NCBI RefSeq assembly: GCF_049675895.1
Contig: NZ_CP183834.1
Coordinates: 2,790,001 to 2,854,000, forward strand
Direction: 5' to 3'
DNA length: 64,000 nt
Source: Ampullimonas aquatilis
GTDB lineage: Bacteria > Pseudomonadota > Gammaproteobacteria > Burkholderiales > Burkholderiaceae_D
The position numbers were made by a program, and so were the translations under genes. Shown one piece after another: positions 9,850-18,537 of the stretch (position 1 is the first letter of the stretch; each line of letters begins with the position of its first letter). Under the pieces are notes generated by a model. The model saw nothing but the letters and a program-made list of their open reading frames with translations. It had not been told where the DNA came from and made no database searches.

Positions 9850-10840
9850 TCTGCTCAAAATATTGCCCGTTGCGATTGCCACCGAACTGGCTTCGCTGGG
9901 CTTACTGTTTTTGCGTAGCCATCAAACCAGCTATCTGCTCGCCTACTTTTTATTGCACGGGATTGCCAGTATTCTGCTTGCGGTGGTGCTCTCGCCTTTC
10001 ATGCCCAAACCTTACCATCGACCACGTCGCTGGTTGATCCTGTACTTGTTTGCCATCAACTTCTTTATCCCCATAGCGGGTTTCATCATGATGCTGGCAG
10101 GTTTTGTCATCAGCCGACTCTTGCCCAAGTTATCGGGGCTGAAACAATACGAATCGATTGCCGTGCCCGAGTACAACACCCATCGCGATCATGAAGGCAC
10201 TGGTTTTCGCAGCGGCCAGGTACGCGCTCGTCTCAGTAATTACTCTGTTCCGGTAGACAACCGTTTGCAAGCCCTGCTGGCGGTACAGGATGCCCCCGCT
10301 CGCGCTACCAGTGGTATTTTGCGTGAGCTGCTGACCGACCCGATGGAAGACCTGCGCCTGCTGGCCTACGGCCTGCTCGATGGCAAGGAAAAATCGATCA
10401 CCCAAAAAATCATGAACGAGCGGGAAGCACTGAAAACCGTGCATAACAGGCGCGAAGCCAAGCAGATGCATAAACGCATTGCCGAGCTGTATTGGGAGCT
10501 GATCTATCAAAACCTGGTACAGGGTGATATGGCCACCTTTGCCGCGCAGGAAGCGTTTGAACATGCCGAACTGGGACTGGAACAAGATCCAGATGATGCC
10601 GGTTTGTGGTTTTTGCTGGGCCGGATTGGTCTGTCCCGTAATGATCTGCTGGCCGCAGATGAAGCCCTTGGCTTTTGCGAACTGCGTGGTTTTCCGCGCG
10701 AACGGTTACTCCCCTATTTGTCCGAATTACGTTTTCGGCAGCGCCGTTTTGACGATGTCCGCCAGCTGATGCGTGAGCAGGCGCAGTACGCCAACTCTCC
10801 TGCGCTGGTACCCATTCAAAATTATTGGGCAGCCGCATGA
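9842..10840 (+). CDS. pelE: PelE, inner-membrane TPR subunit of the Pel synthase
   Basis: PelE is part of the membrane complex with PelD, PelF and PelG. I start it at ATG 9842 (MFSLLKILP), overlapping the pelD stop, which gives 332 residues, close to P. aeruginosa PelE (about 329). A longer frame exists upstream but would read through pelD. Hydrophobic segments lie at about residues 5-25, 30-50 and 62-90, followed by a soluble helical region with TPR-like repeats (AFEHAELGLEQDPDDAGLW, DLLAADEALGFCELRGF) that probably contacts PelD or PelF. The stop overlaps the pelF ATG as ATGA. Confidence 0.9.
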   Translation: MFSLLKILPVAIATELASLGLLFLRSHQTSYLLAYFLLHGIASILLAVVLSPFMPKPYHRPRRWLILYLFAINFFIPIAGFIMMLAGFVISRLLPKLSGLKQYESIAVPEYNTHRDHEGTGFRSGQVRARLSNYSVPVDNRLQALLAVQDAPARATSGILRELLTDPMEDLRLLAYGLLDGKEKSITQKIMNEREALKTVHNRREAKQMHKRIAELYWELIYQNLVQGDMATFAAQEAFEHAELGLEQDPDDAGLWFLLGRIGLSRNDLLAADEALGFCELRGFPRERLLPYLSELRFRQRRFDDVRQLMREQAQYANSPALVPIQNYWAAA

Positions 10841-12486
10841 GTCACCCACCGGTTCACCCCAAAGCCACTGAAGTGGATGTCATGCTGCTGCTGGAAGGCA
10901 CCTTTCCCTATGTGAGCGGTGGGGTGTCCAGCTGGGTCAATCAGATCATTCGTGGCTTTCCCGAATACCGCTTTGGTGCGGTCTTCATTGGCAGTCAGGA
11001 AAGTGATTATGGCGAGATGAAGTACGCCCTGCCCGATAACTTTGTGCACCTGGAATGTCATTATCTGCACAGCAAACATGCTGTACCCCTGGCTGCCGAC
11101 ATGCACAAGCTGACCGGTAAGAAAGGCGCGCTGGCCAGCATGCAACATACCCATGATGTATTGCGCGACAAAAAAGGCGCGAATGTGACCGAGCTATTTG
11201 AGGTCATGCAATCCATCACGCAGGAAATGGGGCCAGGTGGGCTGATGGGTAATGAAGAGTTTTTATATGGTCGCCAATCCTGGGACTACATCACCCAGCA
11301 ATATCGGGAGCGCTGTACCGACCCTTCTTTTGTCGATTACTTCTGGACGGTGCGCATCATGCATGCGCCGATCTGGACACTTTACAAAATCACCCAGAAT
11401 CTCATTCCAGCCAAAGCCTTTCACTCGATTTCCACCGGCTATGCGGGTTACTTGGGTGCCATGCTCAAGGCCAAATACAAAAAACCACTGATTCTGTCCG
11501 AGCACGGCATCTATACCAAGGAACGCAAGATCGATCTGTTTCAAAGTGAATGGATTGCCGATAACCGCGGCGTATTTGAAAAGGATACTTCGCAGCTTTC
11601 CTATTTTCGTGACTTGTGGATTCGCTTCTTCGAGTCACTGGGACGTATGTGCTATGCGGCCTCAGATGACATCATTGCACTGTATGAAGTCAACCGATTG
11701 CGTCAGGTCAAGGATGGCGCTCCTGCTGAACGCACGGCCAATATACCCAATGGCATCAACCTGCCGAGGTTGGCTGCTCTGCGGGACAAGCGCCCGGCCG
11801 ATCCACCTCCCGTGCTGTGCTTGATTGGGCGGGTGGTGCCGATCAAGGACATCAAGACCTTCATTCGTGCCATGCGTTCAGTGGTCAACCAACTGCCTGA
11901 TGCTGAAGGCTGGATTGCTGGCCCCGAAGATGAAGACCCGGCTTATGCGCGTGAATGTCATGCGATTGTGGAAGGCTTGGGGCTGACCAATAACGTCAAG
12001 TTTTTGGGCTTTCAAAAAATTGATGAGCTCATGCCCAAAATCGGTCTGGTGATCCTGAGCTCCATTTCCGAAGCCTTGCCGCTGGTCTTGCTGGAAGGTT
12101 TTGCCGCTGGTGTGCCAGCCGTGGCTACCGACGTGGGTTCATGTCGGCAGCTCATGTTTGGCCTTGACGACGAAGACAAGGCGCTCGGTGCCGCCGGGGA
12201 TGTGGTACGCATTGCTGATCCACAAGCACTGGCACAAGCCTGTGTTGATCTGCTGGGCGACAGGGCGCGCTGGACCCAAGCTCAGGCAGCGGGAATTGCG
12301 CGCGTTGAAAAGTATTACACCCAGGACATGATGTTTGGTAAATATCGTGACCTCTATCAAAAGGCCATGGCACCAACCAATACGCTTTCTGAGAATGGTG
12401 ATACCAACAATAGCGACTTGACTACCTCCACCAATAATAGCAATGCTGCACCTTTGCGTTGCCCCATCACCGGACATCAGGCCTGA
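10837..12486 (+). CDS. pelF: PelF, cytoplasmic GT4 glycosyltransferase that polymerises Pel
   Basis: PelF is the polymerising enzyme, a retaining GT-B fold glycosyltransferase that uses UDP-sugars (UDP-GalNAc in the studied system). The protein from ATG 10837 has 549 residues. The N-terminal half has the family start VMLLLEGTFPYVSGGVSSW; the C-terminal half holds the nucleotide-sugar site with the EX7E motif (E412 and E420 in EALPLVLLE) and the glycine-rich GRVVPIKD loop. A short Asn/Thr/Ser-rich tail (about residues 510-535) is unusual against P. aeruginosa PelF (about 507) and looks like a flexible extension. It overlaps pelE by four bases. Confidence 0.94.
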   Translation: MSHPPVHPKATEVDVMLLLEGTFPYVSGGVSSWVNQIIRGFPEYRFGAVFIGSQESDYGEMKYALPDNFVHLECHYLHSKHAVPLAADMHKLTGKKGALASMQHTHDVLRDKKGANVTELFEVMQSITQEMGPGGLMGNEEFLYGRQSWDYITQQYRERCTDPSFVDYFWTVRIMHAPIWTLYKITQNLIPAKAFHSISTGYAGYLGAMLKAKYKKPLILSEHGIYTKERKIDLFQSEWIADNRGVFEKDTSQLSYFRDLWIRFFESLGRMCYAASDDIIALYEVNRLRQVKDGAPAERTANIPNGINLPRLAALRDKRPADPPPVLCLIGRVVPIKDIKTFIRAMRSVVNQLPDAEGWIAGPEDEDPAYARECHAIVEGLGLTNNVKFLGFQKIDELMPKIGLVILSSISEALPLVLLEGFAAGVPAVATDVGSCRQLMFGLDDEDKALGAAGDVVRIADPQALAQACVDLLGDRARWTQAQAAGIARVEKYYTQDMMFGKYRDLYQKAMAPTNTLSENGDTNNSDLTTSTNNSNAAPLRCPITGHQA

Positions 12487-12491
12487 ATCTC

Positions 12492-13862
12492 ATGGCAGGC
12501 ATCGGCTTTGAACTTCGCAAATTGCTCAAGCGCGACACGCTGCTGGGCATGCTGCAGGCTTATGCCTATGCAGGCATCATCAGCTCGGGCCCGTGGATTT
12601 TATCGATTGTGGGAATTCTCATCATCGGTCTGGCCAGTGTCACGATTGTTGTCCCCTCGTTTTTGATTACCCAGTTTCAGGTTTCCGTCACCTACCTGAT
12701 TGCCGCTTCGCTGATTCTCACCGGCACGCTGCAGCTCGCCTTTACACGTTTTACCGCCGACCGCCTGTTTGAAAAACGCAATGATATTGTGCTGTCCAAC
12801 TTCAATCTGGTGTCACTCACCGTCACCCTGGCGGCTGGCATATTGGGTGCACTGGCGGCCGTGTTTCTTTTTCCCGAGCAAAGCATTTTGTATCGGCTGA
12901 TGATGCTCGGCGGTTTTGTCATCATCAGCAATATCTGGATTGCCACCATCTTTTTGTCAGGCATGAAGCAATACAAGGAAATCGTACTGCTCTATTTTCT
13001 GGGCTACAGCATTTCGGTGGTGGCCGCGATGCTATTGCGGCACCTCAATCTGGAAGGCCTGCTAATTGGCTTTATCACCGGGCAGATCGTACTGTTGGTG
13101 GGCATGATGGTCATGATCCTGCGCAACTATCCGGCGCGCCGTTTTATCTCGTTCGAAGCTTTCCACAAAGACAAGTTTTATCCCAGTCTGGCCTGGATCG
13201 GCCTGTTTTACAACCTCGGCGTGTGGATCGACAAGTTCATGTTCTGGTACTTTCCGGCTACCAGCCAAAATGTGATCGGGCCGTTACGCGCTTCACTGAT
13301 TTATGACTTGCCGGTATTTCTGGCCTATATGTCCATCATCCCCGGCATGGCGATTTTTCTGGTGCGACTGGAAACCGACTTTGTCGAATTTTATGATTCC
13401 TTCTACTCCGCCGTGCGCGAAGGGGGCTCACTGGAGACCATTGAGAAAAGCCGTAACGCCATGGTCGACACAGTGCGTTTAGGCATTTATGAAATCATCA
13501 AAATTCAGGCGATCGCCACACTCATGCTGTTTGTGGTGGGTGATAACCTGCTGCGCTGGCTGGGCATCTCGGAACTGTATTTGCCGCTGCTCTATATCGA
13601 TGTGATCGGCGCCAGTCTGCAGGTGGTATTTTTGGGCGTGGTCAACGTTTTCTTCTATCTCGACAAGCGCCGCATCGTGCTTTTTCTCACTGGCCTGTTC
13701 GTGGTACTCAATACCATTTTCACCGCCATCACCCTCTACCTTGGTCCGGCCTTCTACGGCTATGGCTTTGCCATTGCCATGCTCTGCGTGGTGCTGCTCG
13801 GTTTTTACCTGCTCAACAGTAAACTCGACTCACTCGAATACGAAACCTTCATGCTGCAATAA
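12492..13862 (+). CDS. pelG: PelG, Wzx-like inner-membrane Pel transporter
   Basis: PelG is the polytopic membrane subunit, related to the MOP/Wzx flippase group, thought to carry the growing Pel chain across the inner membrane. The start at ATG 12492 (MAGIGFELRKLLKRD) gives 456 residues, the same as P. aeruginosa PelG. About twelve hydrophobic helices are visible, and the conserved N-terminus GIGFELRKLL is present. It is the last gene of the operon, five bases after pelF, and is followed by a strong terminator at 13990. Confidence 0.94.
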   Translation: MAGIGFELRKLLKRDTLLGMLQAYAYAGIISSGPWILSIVGILIIGLASVTIVVPSFLITQFQVSVTYLIAASLILTGTLQLAFTRFTADRLFEKRNDIVLSNFNLVSLTVTLAAGILGALAAVFLFPEQSILYRLMMLGGFVIISNIWIATIFLSGMKQYKEIVLLYFLGYSISVVAAMLLRHLNLEGLLIGFITGQIVLLVGMMVMILRNYPARRFISFEAFHKDKFYPSLAWIGLFYNLGVWIDKFMFWYFPATSQNVIGPLRASLIYDLPVFLAYMSIIPGMAIFLVRLETDFVEFYDSFYSAVREGGSLETIEKSRNAMVDTVRLGIYEIIKIQAIATLMLFVVGDNLLRWLGISELYLPLLYIDVIGASLQVVFLGVVNVFFYLDKRRIVLFLTGLFVVLNTIFTAITLYLGPAFYGYGFAIAMLCVVLLGFYLLNSKLDSLEYETFMLQ

Positions 13863-13989
13863 TGTGGAGATATACTATCCACCAGTAAAAAACAAGAATC
13901 AATATATAAGCACTTGAGCACCTATATTTAGCCTATACTCCTTAAAAAGTACCTTCTTAAGACTTGCAGCAGCAGAAAATTCCGCTCCT

Positions 13990-14027
13990 AAACGACAAAC
14001 CCCGCTTGATGCGGGGTTTGTCGTTTT
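13990..14027. terminator. Bidirectional rho-independent terminator between pelG and adk
   Basis: A perfect 16-base-pair stem (AAACGACAAACCCCGC and its complement) closes a five-base loop and has T-runs on both strands. It sits between the convergent 3' ends of pelG and adk and can serve both. Confidence 0.93.
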
Positions 14028-14062
14028 ACCAGGTTGATGAATCAACCCAGCAGGCACACGAT

Positions 14063-14716
14063 TTATTTCAATGCAGCAAAAGCGGCGTCACGAATCGCAT
14101 CGACTGAACCAACACCTGCAATCTTGCGATATTGCGGAGCGATGGCATCACCGGTTGCCGACCATTTGGAATAATAATCAACCAAGGGCGCAGTCTGATC
14201 ACGATACACATCCAGACGTTTTTTGACGGTGTCTTCACGGTCATCATCCCGCTGAATCAGGTCTTCGCCGGTCACGTCATCTTTACCTGCCACTTTGGGT
14301 GGATTGAATTTGACATGATAAGTACGACCACTGGCCACGTGAACACGACGACCACTCATCCGCTCGATAATGGCTTCGGAAGGTACATCAATTTCCAGCA
14401 CATAATCAATCTTGACGCCAGCATCCTTCATGGCATCAGCCTGGGGAATGGTGCGTGGAAAACCATCAAACAGATAGCCGTTGGCGCAATCAGCTTCTTT
14501 GAGACGATCCTTCACCAGACCAATGATGATGTCATCGGATACCAGACCACCTGAATCCATCACTTTTTTGGCTTCCAGACCCAGGGGCGTGCCTGCCTTG
14601 ACTGCAGCGCGCAACATATCGCCGGTGGAAATTTGCGGGATACCAAACTTTTCTTTAATGAACGTGGCCTGAGTACCCTTGCCTGCACCGGGTGGTCCCA
14701 ACAAGATTAAACGCAT
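14063..14716 (-). CDS. adk: Adenylate kinase
   Basis: Adenylate kinase interconverts ATP + AMP and two ADP in the cytoplasm. The 217-residue protein has the Walker A loop GPPGAGKGT at residues 7-15, the AMP-binding region (STGDMLRAAV), the signature LFDGFPRT and the long LID domain with the Arg/Asp motif RDDDREDTV. There are no zinc cysteines in the LID, as in most proteobacterial enzymes. Length and sequence are ordinary for the family. It lies at the end of a minus-strand run that includes kdsB, ycaR and lpxK, the common betaproteobacterial order. Confidence 0.97.
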   Translation of the reverse strand: MRLILLGPPGAGKGTQATFIKEKFGIPQISTGDMLRAAVKAGTPLGLEAKKVMDSGGLVSDDIIIGLVKDRLKEADCANGYLFDGFPRTIPQADAMKDAGVKIDYVLEIDVPSEAIIERMSGRRVHVASGRTYHVKFNPPKVAGKDDVTGEDLIQRDDDREDTVKKRLDVYRDQTAPLVDYYSKWSATGDAIAPQYRKIAGVGSVDAIRDAAFAALK

Positions 14717-14877
14717 AGATTCTCCAAAGTTAGATTTAATTGAATGTTTATCTGGTCAGGGTGCGTGAATGATCACTGCTTGGTGAGTCTCCTTGCCCAA
14801 CCTGCTGCGCGCTTTGAGCAACGCTGCATGCATCAGGCAGAAAGCTTTAATTATAAGAACCGCCAATTCTACCGATT

Positions 14878-15675
14878 TTATTTACATGAAGCTGAATTGT
14901 CATAAAAGAGGCGTACTCTTGCCAAATCTTCTGCGGTATCCACCCCTGCCTGAGAAGCCGCATGGCTTATATGCACGGCAATCTCAAAACCATGCCAAAG
15001 CGCGCGCATCTGCTCAAGTGCCTCAATCTTTTCAATGGGTGCCACCGAGAGCTTGGGATAAGTCTTCAAAAAGCGGGCACGATAAGCATACAACCCCACA
15101 TGGCGCAACGCCATTTCATGAAGAGCAACCGGCAAGGGCTGGTCTGGATCCAGTTGCAGCAGACCGCCCGTGAAGGCATCACGCGGCCAGGGTTGCGGCG
15201 CACGCGAAAAGGTCAGCGCCCGGCCCTGTGCATCCAGGGTGACCTTGACGATATTGGGATTAAGAAAATCAGCCATGGTAAGAATGGGATGCGCCACCGT
15301 GGCAATCGCACAATCAGGATAATCAATCAGAGCCTGCGCGGCCGACTCAATGAGGGCCGGATCAATCAACGGCTCATCACCCTGGACATTGACGATGATG
15401 GTGTCATCGGCCAGACCCAGCAACTCAACCACTTCCGCCAGACGATCGGTACCGGAAGGATGATCGACTCGGGTCAGCACCGACTCGAAGCCAGCCTGCA
15501 AAACCGCCTCATGAATCGACGGATCATCAGCGGCGACCACAATCCATGCACCTGTTTTGGCAGCCTGCTCGGCCACCCGCACAATCATTGGTTTGCCAGC
15601 AATATCGGCCAACGGTTTATTGGGCAACCGCGATGAAGCCAGGCGTGCCGGAATCACAATTAAAAAATCTGCCAT
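14878..15675 (-). CDS. kdsB: 3-deoxy-manno-octulosonate (Kdo) cytidylyltransferase
   Basis: KdsB activates Kdo as CMP-Kdo for the inner core of lipopolysaccharide. I start at ATG 15675 (MADFLIVIPARLASSRLPNK), which places the family N-terminus with the nucleotide-binding IPARLASSRLPNKPL correctly; a frame open 34 codons further upstream would run into ycaR. The 265-residue product has NVQGDEPLI and the VTLDAQGRALTFSRAPQPWPR region. It is slightly longer than E. coli KdsB (248) because of the C-terminal tail. It lies 28 bases after ycaR and forms an LPS-related operon with lpxK. Confidence 0.95.
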   Translation of the reverse strand: MADFLIVIPARLASSRLPNKPLADIAGKPMIVRVAEQAAKTGAWIVVAADDPSIHEAVLQAGFESVLTRVDHPSGTDRLAEVVELLGLADDTIIVNVQGDEPLIDPALIESAAQALIDYPDCAIATVAHPILTMADFLNPNIVKVTLDAQGRALTFSRAPQPWPRDAFTGGLLQLDPDQPLPVALHEMALRHVGLYAYRARFLKTYPKLSVAPIEKIEALEQMRALWHGFEIAVHISHAASQAGVDTAEDLARVRLFYDNSASCK

Positions 15676-15703
15676 CAAAGAATCCGCTCTCAATGCACCG
15701 CGT

Positions 15704-15895
15704 TCAGGCTGAATGACCAACGGCTGTCGTTCCATCCAGATGACGGGCCTCATCAACCAGCATGACGGGAATGCCATCCCGAATCGGAAACGCCAGTTTG
15801 TCCGCGGGACAAAGCAGTTCCTGCTCGGGTTTGTGATATTTCAACGGCCCTTTGCACAGCGGGCAAACCAGAATGTCCAGCAAACGACTATCCAT
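15704..15895 (-). CDS. ycaR: Trm112/UPF0434 family small zinc-ribbon-like protein
   Basis: This 63-residue protein is of the UPF0434/Trm112 family, which in bacteria regularly sits between lpxK and kdsB. It has the family pattern LLDILVCPLCKGPL followed by LLCPADKLAFPIRDGIPVML. Three cysteines are present (CPLC and LLC). Its molecular role is not established. The start overlaps the lpxK stop by eight bases, so it is co-translated with lpxK. Confidence 0.92.
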   Translation of the reverse strand: MDSRLLDILVCPLCKGPLKYHKPEQELLCPADKLAFPIRDGIPVMLVDEARHLDGTTAVGHSA

Positions 15896-16928
15896 TTAAC
15901 TTCCTCAAAACAAGTGCCAGCAAGGCAGGATCAAGCTGGGCCTCTATTGGTACATAAGCCACCCGCGCATCATTGGCGATGGCTGCAATAGCTTGGCATT
16001 TTACTGCATCCTTCTCGGTCATCAGGATCAGATCCACCTCGGCACCAGGCAGGGTAAAGCCTGCAAAATCAAAATGATCGGGCAAGGCCTGTGTTTGTGT
16101 CAGCGTCAGGCCACGCTGTTGCAACATCTGAAAAAAGCGTTCTGGATGGCCAATCCCGGCGCAAGCATAAGTCGCTTTACCAGTCAGTGCGGTGAGCGGC
16201 TGCTTTTCTCCAGACTTCAAATAAATGGCTTGCTGCATACTTAAACGCATTGCCGTGGGTGCTGGCGCTAACAGCTCAGTGGCCTTTTGCAGCAGCGCCT
16301 CATTGGGTTGACTGCTACCCAAGTTGATCACATTGGCATCACGCTTGCGCCATAAGGGTTCACGCAAGGGGCCTGCTGGCAGCAACCAGCCATTGCCTGC
16401 CAGACGTTCATCAAAAATCGTGATCTCGATTTTGCGTGGCAAGGCATAGTGCTGCAAGCCATCATCAGAAATAATCACGTTGCACAAAGGCTGTGCCTTG
16501 AGCAATGCTTTGGCGACAGCTGGCCGATTACGCCCAACCCAAACCGGCACGGCGGTACGTCGTGCAATCAGTAAGGGTTCATCACCAACGGCACTGGCCA
16601 GGCTGTTGAATTTCACCTCAGTGCTATCGCTGGTGCGTGCTTGTGTACCACCATAGCCGCGCGCCACCACACCCGGACGAAAACCGGCGCGCGCCAATGC
16701 CTCGACCAAAGCAATGACCATCGGCGTTTTGCCGGTGCCGCCAACCGTTAAATTACCGACAATCAAAACTGGCACAGGCAGTTTTTTGCTTGGGAAAATA
16801 TGTAAAACATAGGCAAATCGACGCAGCAGACTGAGCAGACCAAACAGCCATGACAGCGGCCAGAGCAGCACTGTCAGCCAGTTGCGGGATTGCCAGCGTT
16901 GCGGCAGGAGCGTCGCCAAAGAGATCAT
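15888..16928 (-). CDS. lpxK: Tetraacyldisaccharide 4'-kinase
   Basis: LpxK phosphorylates the 4' position of the lipid A disaccharide at the inner membrane. I prefer ATG 16928 (MISLATLLPQRW), giving 346 residues; the frame is open from ATG 16970, which would add 14 residues. A hydrophobic N-terminal segment (about 18-35) precedes the P-loop GNLTVGGTGKTP, and the motifs VVARGYGG, VGDEPLLIA and VIISDDGLQH follow, all typical of LpxK. It lies downstream of exbBD on the same strand and overlaps ycaR. Confidence 0.95.
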   Translation of the reverse strand: MISLATLLPQRWQSRNWLTVLLWPLSWLFGLLSLLRRFAYVLHIFPSKKLPVPVLIVGNLTVGGTGKTPMVIALVEALARAGFRPGVVARGYGGTQARTSDSTEVKFNSLASAVGDEPLLIARRTAVPVWVGRNRPAVAKALLKAQPLCNVIISDDGLQHYALPRKIEITIFDERLAGNGWLLPAGPLREPLWRKRDANVINLGSSQPNEALLQKATELLAPAPTAMRLSMQQAIYLKSGEKQPLTALTGKATYACAGIGHPERFFQMLQQRGLTLTQTQALPDHFDFAGFTLPGAEVDLILMTEKDAVKCQAIAAIANDARVAYVPIEAQLDPALLALVLRKLNG

Positions 16929-16999
16929 AAAGTCAGACTGATTACCAACCCGACCAACCGCAGGGAACACAAACGTGGCAACCCGGGCTAGGCAACACT

Positions 17000-17455
17000 T
17001 TATTGTGCCGTGGTCTGGGTAGCGATGGTCTGCTGGTGAATGCCAACATTGCGAGCGGCTTCCATAATATTCATGACGGATTGATGAGTTGCATTACCAT
17101 CCGCATAAATGATCAGAATCGCCGGCACACCATCAACCTGGCCATTGGGTGCTCGCTCACCCAGCAATGTGCTCAGATCAGCTGCATTGCGGGCGTTAAC
17201 TGGTTGACCATCAATGGTGTATTTGCCTTCGGCATTCACCGACACCAACACTTCAACTGGTTTAGCCTGGGCTGGATCATTGATGGCATTGGTGGATGGC
17301 AGATTGATCTGCAGTTCCGCATATTTTTGATAGGTGGTGGTGACCATCATGAAAATCAGAATCACCAGCAATACATCAATGAAAGGAATCAGATTGATTT
17401 CTGGTTCTTCATTGCCAGCCGTGCGGTGGCGGGAACGACTGGAACGAAAGTTCAT
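17000..17455 (-). CDS. exbD: ExbD/TolR family proton-channel subunit
   Basis: ExbD works with ExbB to couple the proton motive force to TonB- or Tol-dependent outer-membrane processes. The 151-residue protein has a short cytoplasmic N-terminus, one membrane helix with the essential aspartate (INLIPFIDVLLVILIF) and a periplasmic domain. It overlaps exbB by four bases. No tonB gene is adjacent, and in this betaproteobacterial order (exbB-exbD-lpxK) the physiological partner is not settled; TolQR-like function is possible. Confidence 0.93.
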   Translation of the reverse strand: MNFRSSRSRHRTAGNEEPEINLIPFIDVLLVILIFMMVTTTYQKYAELQINLPSTNAINDPAQAKPVEVLVSVNAEGKYTIDGQPVNARNAADLSTLLGERAPNGQVDGVPAILIIYADGNATHQSVMNIMEAARNVGIHQQTIATQTTAQ

Positions 17456-18114
17456 ACATCCAGCCCCGGACGATGCTCACCAGTACCGGATGGCTTGTAT
17501 ACCAGTCCTTGTTCGAGAAACTTGAGTGACTGGTCTTCGAGCTGCAACAACAGGACATCAATCTTGCCGCGCAAGACACGATAAAAAATCAAGGTGGGAA
17601 TCGCCACGGCCAAACCAAAGGCGGTGTTGATCAAGGCCACCGAAATACCATGCGCCAACTGCTGCGGATTGGCCACCACAGCCGCGCTGCTGCCTTGCGC
17701 ACCAAAAATTTCGATCATGCCAATCACGGTGCCAAACAAACCCATCAAGGGAGCAATCGAAGCAATGGTACCCAGTGCATTGAGATATTTTTCGAGCTTG
17801 GCAGCCACGGTATGCCCGGCATCTTCCAAAGCTTCTTTAACACCTTCGCGTGATGGACTGGGCGTCAGCGCCAGATAACGCAGGCCTGCGGCCAAGACAA
17901 AACCGAGTGGCGAATTACGGCCGAGCTTTTCAACTGCCTCCACCGTAAGCTGCTTGTTACGCACCACACTCAGCACTTCGGCTAACAAATGGGAAGGAAT
18001 GATCTTGTCACGGCGTAAAGAAAGAAATCGTTCAATGATCAACGACACCGCGATTACCGAGGCAATCAGTAAAGGATAAATCGGCCAGCCCGCACTTTGA
18101 ATGATGGAAAACAA
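17452..18114 (-). CDS. exbB: ExbB/TolQ/MotA family proton-channel subunit
   Basis: This is the pentameric channel partner of ExbD in the inner membrane. The 220-residue protein has a first helix at about residues 10-27 (YPLLIASVIAVSLIIERF) and the conserved helix pair with IAPLMGLFGTVIGMIEIF and ALINTAFGLAVAIPTLIFY. It is the first gene of a minus-strand series exbB-exbD-lpxK-ycaR-kdsB, so its promoter must lie in the 423-base space upstream. Confidence 0.93.
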   Translation of the reverse strand: MFSIIQSAGWPIYPLLIASVIAVSLIIERFLSLRRDKIIPSHLLAEVLSVVRNKQLTVEAVEKLGRNSPLGFVLAAGLRYLALTPSPSREGVKEALEDAGHTVAAKLEKYLNALGTIASIAPLMGLFGTVIGMIEIFGAQGSSAAVVANPQQLAHGISVALINTAFGLAVAIPTLIFYRVLRGKIDVLLLQLEDQSLKFLEQGLVYKPSGTGEHRPGLDV

Positions 18115-18537
18115 ACTGCCCCCTAATTATTGGTCAACTGATGCGCATTTTTAAGTTCTGCGCTCCTGCCATTGTAGCCAGATATCTTGGCACCACATCG
18201 TGCATCCGGCATCATCCAATGGCGCTCGCCAGCACCGCTACATAGCCTGCCATTCTACCGCTTACCTGGCAATTTCAAACCTGTTTTACATCATGTCGTG
18301 ATTTGAGAACTTATCCCAGCTTTCTGTGGATAAAGTTGTGCATATCGCACTGCAGCAAACCTTTTTGACCTGATTTTGCGCCACCCAATTGGTCCCGCTC
18401 GATTTTTAGGCAGTATCACAGACGTCATCAAAACCCGCAAAAAACCTCAAAATACATCATACTCACCCGGAGTAAATACTATAACTGACTTGATAAGTGC
18501 GTATTTATTAGGTCTATTTTTTTACTGACCCAGAGTA
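18115..18537. other. Intergenic space upstream of exbB
   Basis: This 423-base stretch holds no convincing gene. It contains an imperfect inverted repeat around 18309-18337 (AACTTATCC ... GGATAAAGTT), including one match to TTATCCACA on the minus strand. It must carry the exbB promoter and the 3' trailer of the ketosynthase gene, but I cannot place either with confidence. Confidence 0.5.

Noticed and set aside
18309..18337. A TTATCCACA-type DnaA box in an imperfect inverted repeat
   Set aside because: A single box without clusters, AT-rich unwinding region or dnaA/dnaN neighbours does not support an origin.
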